A DNA stretch of 64,000 bases from Palsa-504 sp963790065 (lineage in GTDB: Bacteria; Actinomycetota; Actinomycetes; Streptosporangiales; Streptosporangiaceae): the NCBI GenBank assembly GCA_963790065.1, contig CAWBNK010000030.1, forward strand, positions 1-64,000, read 5' to 3'. The notes below the pieces were generated by a model. That model was given only the letters and a program-made list of their open reading frames with translations. It did no database searches and was not told where the DNA came from. Numbering within the stretch: position 1 is the stretch's first letter; each line of letters starts with the position of its first letter. Below are positions 1 through 6,546 of the stretch, piece by piece. Both the position numbers and the translations under genes were made by a program.

Positions 1-1
1 G

Positions 2-226
2 GCCGCCGGGGTGGCCTGCGCGGCGGCACTGCCCGCGCTGACCGCCCCGGTGCTCAACCTGGCGGTGTTCACCGGTTCTGCGACGCCGGTACCGGTCTCG
101 CCCGACCTGGTGGCCCTGGCCATCCCGGCCGCCGGCCTGGCGGTGCTGTGCGCGGTCGCGGTGGTCGCGCAGACCCGGCTGCTTCGGCACCGTGACGTGA
201 CCGCCCTGCTGCGGATCGGCGGCTGA
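2..226 (+). CDS. C-terminal end of a membrane protein, probably an FtsX-like ABC permease (partial)
   Basis: The frame is open to the left edge, so only the last 74 codons are visible. It shows two hydrophobic stretches, the second (LVALAIPAAGLAVLCAVAVV) long enough to span the membrane, followed by a basic tail ending ALLRIGG. A last transmembrane helix followed by a short basic cytoplasmic tail with an L-R-I-G ending is common in actinobacterial FtsX/MacB-type permeases; this is inference from pattern only. The stop at 224-226 lies 1 bp from the stop of a fragment on the other strand. Confidence 0.45.
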   Translation, partial: AAGVACAAALPALTAPVLNLAVFTGSATPVPVSPDLVALAIPAAGLAVLCAVAVVAQTRLLRHRDVTALLRIGG

Positions 227-227
227 C

Positions 228-314
228 TCAGAGCCGGCGCCGCATCACCGGGCGGTCGGGCTTGCGCCGGGCCACGACCTGGAACCCGTGCCTGGCGAAG
301 GCCGACGCGAGTCC
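228..314 (-). pseudogene. C-terminal remnant of a GNAT N-acetyltransferase
   Basis: About 28 codons on the minus strand read LASAFARHGFQVVARRK..RPVMRRRL and then stop. The pattern 'hydrophobic-x-x-HGF-x-x-VARR-x-P-x-RPVMRR-x-L' is the usual last strand and tail of GNAT acetyltransferases. Upstream of it the frame runs out of sense into the end of the dehydrogenase gene (stop at 323), so no complete gene exists. It looks like a truncated leftover between two complete genes. Recognition is by eye. Confidence 0.45.
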
Positions 315-322
315 ACGCCGCC

Positions 323-1180
323 TCAGGGACGGAAGGCGTGGAACACGGCAGCCATGTCCTGTTCGCCGTAGCCGGCCGCGGCGGCCTTGCGGTACTGCCC
401 GCCCACGGCCTCCATCAGCGAGGCGTCGGTGCCGCTGGCCCGCATGGCGTCGGCGATCAGGCCGGCGTCCTTGGCCGCGCCGTCCACCGCGAACGAGGGT
501 TCCCACCGGCCCGCGATGATCGCCTCGCCCTTGACGTGCAGGTAGGGGGCGTCCACGGCGCTGCCCGCCATCATGTCCAGGAACATCCGCGGGTCCAGGC
601 CGAGACCTTCGGCCAGCGCGATCGACTGGGCGGTCGCGGCCACGATCGTACCCACCCAGGAGTTGGCCACCAGCTTGAGCCGGGTGCCGTCACCCGGCCG
701 GTCGCTGACCCACACGGTGCGCGCGCCGATGGCGCCGAACACCGGCGCGATCTCCTCCCGCGCCGGCTCCGGTCCGGCGGCCAGCACGGTGAGCTTTCCG
801 TCCTCGGCCGGCTGGCGGGTGCCGAGCACCGGGGCGTCGATGTACCTGGCGCCGTGCTCCGCGGCCAGGGCGGGCAGCAGGCCGGCGGCGTCGGGCAGGC
901 TCACCGTGCTGGTCTGGGCCCACCAGATCCCCTCCGGCGCTCCGGGCAGCGCCGCGGTCATCACCTCGGCCACCGAGTCGCCGTCCCACAGCATGGTGAT
1001 CACCGCGTCCGCGACGGCCACCGCCTGGGCGGCCGTGCCCGTCACCTGCGCGCCGTCGGCGCCCAGCGGCGCGGCCCGGCCGGGGTGCCGGTTCCACACG
1101 GTGACGTCCAGACCTGCCCGCAGCAGGCTGCGGGCCATGCCCGCGCCCATGATGCCGGTTCCCAGCACTGCGACGTGCAT
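323..1180 (-). CDS. NAD(P)-dependent oxidoreductase, 3-hydroxyisobutyrate dehydrogenase family
   Basis: A 285-aa protein of the beta-hydroxyacid dehydrogenase / 6-phosphogluconate dehydrogenase-like superfamily. The N-terminal Rossmann fold carries G7-x-G9-x-x-G12 (GTGIMG). The substrate motif is DAPVLGTR near residues 115-122 and the catalytic-lysine motif is LKLVANSWVG with K169 and N173. Length is normal for the family. Related enzymes reduce glyoxylate, succinic semialdehyde or imines or oxidise 3-hydroxyisobutyrate; substrate cannot be told here. It lies 30 bp downstream of the DNA ligase on the same strand and may be cotranscribed with it. The C-terminal helical domain is complete (ends AAVFHAFRP). 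Confidence 0.85.
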   Translation of the reverse strand: MHVAVLGTGIMGAGMARSLLRAGLDVTVWNRHPGRAAPLGADGAQVTGTAAQAVAVADAVITMLWDGDSVAEVMTAALPGAPEGIWWAQTSTVSLPDAAGLLPALAAEHGARYIDAPVLGTRQPAEDGKLTVLAAGPEPAREEIAPVFGAIGARTVWVSDRPGDGTRLKLVANSWVGTIVAATAQSIALAEGLGLDPRMFLDMMAGSAVDAPYLHVKGEAIIAGRWEPSFAVDGAAKDAGLIADAMRASGTDASLMEAVGGQYRKAAAAGYGEQDMAAVFHAFRP

Positions 1181-1210
1181 CAGCTCTCCTTTGTCTGCGG
1201 TGCGGATGTC

Positions 1211-2983
1211 TCAGGCACCCGCGGGGGCTCGCCGCGCGGTGCGGAACAGGTCGACCAGCTCGCCGGTGGTGGTGGCGTCCTCGGCGGACTTGTCGTCCCG
1301 CCAGCGCCCGGTGAACCGGGGGAAGCGCATGGCCAGCCCGGCATCCGGCTTGATCAGGCCCCAGCCGGCGGTGTAGTTCGGCGAGAGGGTCAGCTCGGCG
1401 GACAGGATCTCGAGCACCAGCGCGGGCTCGAACCAGACGTCGGGGTGCTGGCGGGCGTCGACCCGGGCGGGCCGTTCGGCCACCGCCAGCGGCGCCATCC
1501 GGGCGGGCAGCGCGGCCAGGTCGGCGTCGGAGAACCCGGTGCCGCACTTGGTCACGGTGCGGAACACGTCGGCGTCCGGGTCGTAGGCGGCCAGCAGCAG
1601 CGCGCCGTAGGTGCCCGCCCGGCGGCCGCGGCCGGCGAACGCGCCCACGGCGACCAGGTCGACGGTGTCGGACAGCTCGGTGCGGTAGTCCCGCTTGAGC
1701 TTGATCCACAGCCAGCCGCGGCTGCCGGCCTGGTAGATGGCGGCCGGGCTGACCGACTTGCACATCAGGCCCTCGCAGCCGTCGGTGATGGCCTGCTCGA
1801 AGGCCGCGTCAAGCGCGGCGGGCGAGCTCACCTCGGTGGCCGTGGTCAGCCGCAGCTGCGGCGAGACGGTGATCGCCTCGGCCAGCCGGGCCCGCCGCTG
1901 CGGGTAGGGCAGCGTGGTCAGGTCCTGGCCGTCGGCGTACAACAGCTCGAAGCAGAACAGGCCCACCGGCACGTCCCGCACCGCCTCGGCGATGCCGTAT
2001 TTCCGCCGCCGGAACATGACCTCCTGGAACGGGTGCAGCTCTCCCGCGGCCGCGTCGTAGGCGACCACCTCGCCCTCCAGGATCGCCTCGCGCGGGCCAA
2101 GCCCGGCGGCCAGCAGCTCGACCACGTCGGGGAACTGGGTGCTGACGCGTTCCAGCCGCCTGGTGTACAGCTCGATCTCGCCGTCGGCGGTCCGGTGGGC
2201 CTGGATCCGGACGCCGTCGTACTTGTACTCGGCCGCGCACTCCCCGCCCAGCTTGGCCAGGATCTCCGCGGCGTCCGACAGCCGCTGGGCCAGCATGGCC
2301 CGCACCGGGTTGCCCGGGTGCACCTGGATCTGCTCGACCGCCGCGAGCCCGCCGCCGGCCAGGGCGGCCGCGACCTGGCCCAGGTCGCAGCAGATGTTGT
2401 AGGCGCGTTCCAGCACCGGCCGGGCCTTCCGGCCGCCCGCGTAGACCTGGGCCAGCGCGTCCAGGATGGTGGGCGTGCCGATGCCCAGCCGCAGCCCGCC
2501 GGTGACCAGGCGCAGCAGGTAGCGGGCCTCCAGCGGGGTGGCCCGGGTGAGCAGCCCGGCCAGCAGGTCCAGCTTGCGGCCCTGCGACCCCTGCCCCTCG
2601 GCGTTGGCGATCTCCCGCAGCGTGTTCACCACGGTCACGACGGTCAGCTCGGCCGGGTGGTCCGTTGCGCCCAGGGCAGGCGCCGCAGCCAGCAGCTGCT
2701 CGGCGGCCTGGCCGAGGTCGCCGGTCTCCCGCACCCGCGCGGCGACCTGAGCGGCGTCGGTGCCGGTGGCGGCGGCGACCGCGCGGACGGCCATCTTCTC
2801 GGCCAGCCCCAGGTCCACCCCGGCGAACTCGGGCGCGATCAGGCCCTGGCACAGGTAGCAGACCACCGGTAGCAGCCGGGCCGGGGTCTGCTCGACCAGC
2901 GCGGCCAGCCGGTCGATCAGCACGAGCCGGCCGCTGGCCTGCTCCAGGTCCCGGTAGGCGTCGGCCACGATCTCGTACTTCAT
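1211..2983 (-). CDS. lig: ATP-dependent DNA ligase (eukaryote/archaea-like type)
   Basis: A 590-aa ligase sealing nicks in duplex DNA with ATP. Residues 1 to about 200 form the helical DNA-binding domain (motif LLRLVTGGLRLGIG). The nucleotidyltransferase core follows with motif I KYDG (K254 is the AMP-accepting lysine), LEGEVVAYD, EGLMCKS and the motif V WLWIKLKRDY. The OB-fold domain completes the C-terminus with FEPALVLEI and the late motif RFTGRWRDDK. This is the accessory ATP-dependent ligase that actinobacteria carry besides the NAD-dependent LigA, with a likely role in repair. There is no polymerase or Ku gene beside it, so it is not a LigD locus. The ATG at 2983 follows a purine-rich stretch and lies 17 bp from a perfect inverted repeat. 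Confidence 0.93.
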   Translation of the reverse strand: MKYEIVADAYRDLEQASGRLVLIDRLAALVEQTPARLLPVVCYLCQGLIAPEFAGVDLGLAEKMAVRAVAAATGTDAAQVAARVRETGDLGQAAEQLLAAAPALGATDHPAELTVVTVVNTLREIANAEGQGSQGRKLDLLAGLLTRATPLEARYLLRLVTGGLRLGIGTPTILDALAQVYAGGRKARPVLERAYNICCDLGQVAAALAGGGLAAVEQIQVHPGNPVRAMLAQRLSDAAEILAKLGGECAAEYKYDGVRIQAHRTADGEIELYTRRLERVSTQFPDVVELLAAGLGPREAILEGEVVAYDAAAGELHPFQEVMFRRRKYGIAEAVRDVPVGLFCFELLYADGQDLTTLPYPQRRARLAEAITVSPQLRLTTATEVSSPAALDAAFEQAITDGCEGLMCKSVSPAAIYQAGSRGWLWIKLKRDYRTELSDTVDLVAVGAFAGRGRRAGTYGALLLAAYDPDADVFRTVTKCGTGFSDADLAALPARMAPLAVAERPARVDARQHPDVWFEPALVLEILSAELTLSPNYTAGWGLIKPDAGLAMRFPRFTGRWRDDKSAEDATTTGELVDLFRTARRAPAGA

Positions 2984-3000
2984 AGGGCCCCCTTCGCACG

Positions 3001-3055
3001 CACCACGGACCGTTCGGCTAACTAGATCTTTTATTCTGCCGAACGGTCCGTGGTG
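3001..3055. promoter_or_regulatory. Perfect 18-bp inverted repeat, candidate operator pair upstream of the DNA ligase
   Basis: The arm CACCACGGACCGTTCGGC (3001-3018) is repeated exactly as its reverse complement at 3038-3055 with a 19-nt A/T-rich spacer. Each arm itself contains the near-palindrome ACGG(A/T)CCGT, a shape typical of TetR-type sites. It lies 18-72 bp upstream of the ligase start, and the A/T-rich spacer could hold a promoter. An alternative is an RNA hairpin, but there is no T tract on either side. Confidence 0.6.
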
Positions 3056-3064
3056 TCACGAAGG

Positions 3065-3148
3065 TCAGGCTCGGCCGAGCAGCATCAGGGCCAGCAGCTC
3101 GAAGCCGACATGCGCCGCCGCGACGGTGGTCATCTCGGCGTGATCGCT
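3065..3148 (-). pseudogene. C-terminal remnant of an agmatinase/ureohydrolase-like gene
   Basis: About 27 codons read SDHAEMTTVAAAH..FELLALMLLGRA and then stop. The DHAE-x-T-x-x-A-A-A-x-x-x-FELL pattern is the typical last helix of arginase/agmatinase-family ureohydrolases (consensus YDHAxxTxxAAxxxxELL). No upstream portion survives; the frame loses sense before 3150. It sits just behind the perfect inverted repeat, suggesting that a larger locus was deleted. Recognition is by eye. Confidence 0.4.
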
Positions 3149-3246
3149 CCTCGGCGGCGCGCCGGAACGGCGGGTCGCTGGCCTCGACCGAATCGCTGGC
3201 CGAGGTGTGGCTGGCCATGCGCAGCACGGCCGCGGTGCCCGAGGGC

Positions 3247-3252
3247 TAGGGT
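3247..3252 (+). promoter_or_regulatory. -10 box of a probable leaderless promoter (TAGGGT)
   Basis: TAGGGT is followed by 7 nt and the GTG at 3260, with no Shine-Dalgarno sequence. This is the spacing expected when transcription starts at the start codon. The same arrangement recurs at many genes in the window. Confidence 0.45.
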
Positions 3253-3259
3253 TCATGTC

Positions 3260-3709
3260 GTGACGAGCTTCGTTCCTGACGACTTCGTGGTGCCGCGGGA
3301 GCTGGTGTGCGAGGAGTTCCGGCTGGAACCGCTGGGACCGGAGCACAACGAGGGCGACTACCAGGCCTGGATGTCGAGCATCGAGCACATCAGATCGACG
3401 CCCGGCTTCCAGGGCCGGTCGTGGCCCCAGCCGGAGATGACGCTGGCGGAGAACCTCGGCGACCTGCAGCGGCACGCTTCGGATTTCACCGACCGCTCAG
3501 GGTTCACCTACACGGTGCGGGCCGCCGGCGGCGACGAGATCATCGGCTGCGTCTACATCTACCCGCCGGCCGGCGGCGGGCCGGGAGCTGACGTGAGGTC
3601 GTGGGTCCGGGCGGACCGGGCCGGTCTCGACGTCCCGCTGCACGACGCGGTTTCCGGCTGGCTACGGGCGGCCTGGCCGTTTAGCTCGGCCGAGTACGCT
3701 CCGCGCTGA
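3260..3709 (+). CDS. GNAT-family N-acetyltransferase-like protein
   Basis: A 149-aa protein opening VTSFVPDDFVVPRELVCEEFRL and containing the GNAT-like strand pair 'FTYTVRAAGGDEIIGCVYIYP'. This is the pattern of a small acetyltransferase family common in actinobacteria, with the acyl-CoA loop weakly conserved here. An in-frame extension upstream to 3050 is rejected because residues before the GTG are arginine/proline-rich and lack family similarity; the leaderless -10 box supports GTG 3260. It ends 4 bp from the convergent TetR gene. Substrate unknown. Confidence 0.7.
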   Translation: MTSFVPDDFVVPRELVCEEFRLEPLGPEHNEGDYQAWMSSIEHIRSTPGFQGRSWPQPEMTLAENLGDLQRHASDFTDRSGFTYTVRAAGGDEIIGCVYIYPPAGGGPGADVRSWVRADRAGLDVPLHDAVSGWLRAAWPFSSAEYAPR

Positions 3710-3713
3710 TCCG

Positions 3714-4361
3714 CTAGCGCTGCTCCCGCCGTGGGCGCAGGCCCTCCAGGGCCAGGTCCACGACCTGGTTCACGGTCCGGCTGTCCGGGGGCAGGCCGCG
3801 CACGTAGCGGTAGGCGAGCGGCCCGAACAGCAGGTCGAAGGCCAGCTCGGGGTCGGCGTCGGGGCGGATCTCGCCGCGGGCGGCGGCGCGGTGGACGATG
3901 ACCCTGATGGCCTGCAGCCGGGGCTCGAAGTAACGCTCGCGCAGCAGAGAGGCTAGATCGTCGTCGCCCGGCCCCACGTAGGACGCGACCAGCGGGAGGA
4001 TGCGCTCGACCCAGCGGTGGCCGGGCACGTCCAGGATCTGCCACAAGGAGACGAGGTCGGTGCGCAGGTCGCCCGTGTCGGGTATCGGCCAGTCCGGCCG
4101 GGAGCGGGTCAGGGCGTCCACCACCAGCGGCACCTTGGACGGCCAGCGCCGGTAGACCGCGGTCTTGGCCGCCCCGGACCGCGCGGCCACGGCCTCGACG
4201 GTCAGGTCGGCGAAGCCCACCTCGTCCAGGATGTCCAGGGTGGCGGCCAGGATCGCGTCCTCGACGTCGCCGCTGGCGCGGCGCCGGCGCGGAGCCGCAG
4301 CCCGCGCCGGCGCCAGGGCCGGGGCCGGGGCCGGGGCCGAGGCCGGTTTGCCGCGCGTCAT
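3714..4361 (-). CDS. TetR/AcrR-family transcriptional repressor
   Basis: A 215-aa regulator. After an Ala/Pro/Arg-rich leader (residues 1-29), the DNA-binding region runs IL..TLDILDEVGFADLTVEAVAARSG..TAVYRRWPSK, with the helix-turn-helix near residues 53-73. The C-terminal ligand domain resembles the TetR_C_11 type. The start ATG overlaps the stop of the DUF3533 gene by ATGA (4358-4361), so the two are translationally coupled. The palindrome at 5470-5495 in front of the operon is its likely binding site, giving self-control of the exporter-like partner. An upstream in-frame extension to 4610 falls inside the partner gene and is discarded. Confidence 0.88.
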   Translation of the reverse strand: MTRGKPASAPAPAPALAPARAAAPRRRRASGDVEDAILAATLDILDEVGFADLTVEAVAARSGAAKTAVYRRWPSKVPLVVDALTRSRPDWPIPDTGDLRTDLVSLWQILDVPGHRWVERILPLVASYVGPGDDDLASLLRERYFEPRLQAIRVIVHRAAARGEIRPDADPELAFDLLFGPLAYRYVRGLPPDSRTVNQVVDLALEGLRPRREQR

Positions 4362-5455
4362 GCCGCGGCCGCCGCGGGGGTGGTGGCCGTTGCGGGGGTG
4401 GTGGGCGTTACGGGCGTTGCGGCCGCGGCTGTTGCGGAATGGCGGCGCTGCCTGCGGGCCGCGGCGGCCAGCATGAGCAGCGCGCCGGCCAGCACGTACA
4501 CCGCGAGCACGGTCAGCGGGCCGGTCAGCCCGATCCCGTTCAGGTAGATCACGCTGCGGGCGGCGGTCAGGCCCGCGCCGGGCGGCAGCCCCTGGCCGAT
4601 CATGTTCCACGGCCGGGCCAGCAGCGACGTGGCGATGGACTGGCCCGCGGTCGGGTCGCCGATGACGACCATACCGATGACGGCGATCAGCGTGCCCGGC
4701 AGGCCCAGCGCGCCCTGCAGCCCGGCGGTAGCCACCGCGGAGGCGGACGTCACCAGGATGCCCAGCCCGGCCAGCGCCAGGTTGTACCCGCTAACCACGC
4801 CCATGACCGGGCCGATGAGCAGCGCGCCGACCAAGCCCGAGGCGGCCGCGTAGCCGGCCAGCATCACCAGCCGCTGGGCGACCTGCCTGATGCTCATGCC
4901 GCGCATTCCGCCCAGCATAAGGCCGAGCACGGTGGCGCCGACGTAGCCGCCCAGTATCCAGCCGACGACCAGGAAGAACGCCGAGATGCCTGACGGGTCG
5001 GAGGCCGGCAGCGGCTCCAGGTCGCGGACCTGCAGCGGCACGTGGACCTTGGCGGCCGCCTGGGTGAGCCCTGCGGTGAGCAGGGTGGCCGTCCCGGGGC
5101 TGCGGGCGGCGGCGGTCAGCAGTTCGTCGCCGGACGGGCCGGTCACGATGGCGGCGTAGGCCTGCTGGTCGCGGACCGCGGCCCGGGCCGCGGCGGCGTT
5201 GGGCTCGGGCACCAGCCGGATGGCGCCGTCCGTGCCGTGCGCCTGCAGGGCGCTGACCAGCCGCGAGGAGCCGGCCACGGCGACCGGGGCGTCGTGCAGG
5301 GCCGGCCGGTGCAGCACGCCGATGAAGACGCTGGCCAGCAGGAGCTGGAACCCGATCACCGCGGCCAGGGCCGCCACCGGGCGGATTAGCTTCCGCGCCG
5401 GGCTCGTGACCGCGTGCGTGGCGGGGACTTGACGGTTTTCGACGGTGGCCATCAT
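4358..5455 (-). CDS. DUF3533-like (YhgE/Pip, ABC-2-like) membrane protein
   Basis: A 365-aa membrane protein: one N-terminal transmembrane helix (IRPVAALAAVIGFQLLLASV), a soluble outer domain (roughly residues 40-150, 'APVAVAGSSRLVSALQ'), then five to six helices to about residue 335 and an Ala/Thr/Pro-rich tail. This architecture is that of DUF3533/SNG1- and YhgE-type proteins associated with export or envelope stress. The start chosen is ATG 5455, 5 nt after GAGGAGGG; an in-frame ATG at 5470 lacks a ribosome site and overlaps the operator. It is the first gene of an operon with its TetR repressor. Confidence 0.8.
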   Translation of the reverse strand: MMATVENRQVPATHAVTSPARKLIRPVAALAAVIGFQLLLASVFIGVLHRPALHDAPVAVAGSSRLVSALQAHGTDGAIRLVPEPNAAAARAAVRDQQAYAAIVTGPSGDELLTAAARSPGTATLLTAGLTQAAAKVHVPLQVRDLEPLPASDPSGISAFFLVVGWILGGYVGATVLGLMLGGMRGMSIRQVAQRLVMLAGYAAASGLVGALLIGPVMGVVSGYNLALAGLGILVTSASAVATAGLQGALGLPGTLIAVIGMVVIGDPTAGQSIATSLLARPWNMIGQGLPPGAGLTAARSVIYLNGIGLTGPLTVLAVYVLAGALLMLAAAARRQRRHSATAAAATPVTPTTPATATTPAAAAA

Positions 5456-5469
5456 GGTCGCCCTCCTCA

Positions 5470-5495
5470 TTAGCTACGCTACGTTTCGTAGCTAA
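5470..5495. promoter_or_regulatory. TetR-type operator palindrome
   Basis: TTAGCTACG (5470-5478) and CGTAGCTAA (5487-5495) form a perfect 9-bp inverted repeat with an 8-nt spacer. It lies 15 bp upstream of the DUF3533 start and next to its Shine-Dalgarno sequence. It is the natural target for the TetR repressor encoded at 3714-4361. Confidence 0.75.
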
Positions 5496-5551
5496 GATAA
5501 CTCGCGACGGGAGGACGTGGCAAGTCCTCGGGGCGTTTTGTTGGCGGGGAT

Positions 5552-6109
5552 CTAGGCGGCCGGCCGGATCGCGGCGTACAGGAGCATGTCCACGCGGCGG
5601 CCGCCGATCTCCTGATGGCTGCGCATCAGCCCCTCGCGCTGGTACCCGGCGGATCCGGCGGTGCGCCAGGAGGCCGTGTTCCAGGGCTCGATGTACAGCT
5701 CGATCCGGTGCAGTTCGGGCAGGGACCAGGCGAAGCTGGTCAGCGCGGTGAGCGCCTGGGCGGCCAGCCCGCGGCCGCGGCTGCGCGGCGCGATGGCGTA
5801 TCCGGCCGAGGCGCGGCCCGCGGCGATGGACGCCAGCCACAAGCCGGACCCGCCGACGGCCTCGTCGGTGTCCCGGTCCGCGACGCAGAACGAGTAGCCC
5901 GCCCCGGTGGCCAGGCGCTCGTGCTGGCGGCCGATGTAGGCCAGGGCCTCACGGCGGCTGGCGTGGCCGGGCAGCGTGCCGGTCTTCGGCACGTACGGGT
6001 CGGTCGACAGGTCCAGGAGCATGTCCACGTCGCGCCCGCCGAAGGCCCGCAGGCGCACGTCGCCGAAGGCGGGCAGGACCGAGGGCATGACCAGGCGGGC
6101 CGGGCTCAT
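5552..6109 (-). CDS. GNAT-family N-acetyltransferase (RimJ/RimL type)
   Basis: A 185-aa acetyltransferase of the Acetyltransf_3 type: VRLRAFGGRDVDMLLDL at the N-terminus, GYSFCVADRDTDEAVGGSGLWL in the middle, an acetyl-CoA loop RSRGRGLAAQAL (family R/Q-x-x-G-x-G/A) and the C-terminal 'ELHRIELYIEPWNTASWRTAGSAGYQREG' region, which matches the N-x-x-S-x-x-x-x-x-x-G-F/Y pattern. Such enzymes acetylate protein N-termini or small amines. Start ATG 6109; ATG 6088 is an alternative. It follows the HAD gene by 25 bp on the same strand. Confidence 0.85.
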   Translation of the reverse strand: MSPARLVMPSVLPAFGDVRLRAFGGRDVDMLLDLSTDPYVPKTGTLPGHASRREALAYIGRQHERLATGAGYSFCVADRDTDEAVGGSGLWLASIAAGRASAGYAIAPRSRGRGLAAQALTALTSFAWSLPELHRIELYIEPWNTASWRTAGSAGYQREGLMRSHQEIGGRRVDMLLYAAIRPAA

Positions 6110-6134
6110 ACTGACGATCCTGCCTCGGGCCTGA

Positions 6135-6536
6135 TCAGTACACCCAGCCGGGGCTGGCGGGCGCGGGCAGGTCGGTGACCAGGTAGAACTCGAAACCGGC
6201 CAGCCTGGCGTAATACTCGTCGGTCGACGTGTCGCCGATGTGCAGCATCCGCCGGCAGCCGAAGCGCGCGGTGTGCTCGGCCAGCCGGTGCTTGTGGCAC
6301 ACGAAGTCGACCTCGATGCCGGCCTCGGCCCAGATGGCCCGCTGCTCGGACAGCGTCCGGTCCGAGGCGCTGCCGACGATGTAGCCCCGGGACTTGGCCT
6401 CGGCCACCATGGCGAACGTGACCGGGCCGGGCGGCTCGCCTGCCTCCATGGTGCCGTCGATGTCGAAGCTGACCAGGACGAGAGCGGCCGGGATGTCATC
6501 GGCCCGGTCTGCCGGGCCGAGGCTGCCGGTCGTCAT
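6135..6536 (-). CDS. HAD-superfamily hydrolase-like protein
   Basis: A 133-aa protein with HAD motif I FDIDGT (D25 nucleophile, D27), a serine-rich SASDR where motif II is expected, a candidate motif III lysine in CHKHR (K82) and motif IV HIGDTSTDEYYA (D102, D106). It is short for a HAD phosphatase and lacks an obvious cap, so it would be a capless C0 type with an unknown substrate. It stands between the DUF4139 gene (11 bp upstream) and the GNAT gene (25 bp downstream), probably as one transcript. Confidence 0.8.
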   Translation of the reverse strand: MTTGSLGPADRADDIPAALVLVSFDIDGTMEAGEPPGPVTFAMVAEAKSRGYIVGSASDRTLSEQRAIWAEAGIEVDFVCHKHRLAEHTARFGCRRMLHIGDTSTDEYYARLAGFEFYLVTDLPAPASPGWVY

Positions 6537-6546
6537 GATCGCCTGG

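Noticed and set aside
338..2872. An open frame of 844 codons on the plus strand opposite the dehydrogenase and DNA ligase genes
   Set aside because: It is an antisense shadow caused by high third-position GC; its translation is Gly/Arg/Gln-rich without any family motif, while the minus strand carries two well-defined enzymes.
3181..3249. Plus-strand reading ending LAEVWLAMRSTAAVPEG and a stop, possibly another gene tail
   Set aside because: The stretch is too short and matches no family I recognise; it lies over the end of the ureohydrolase-like fossil and was left out.
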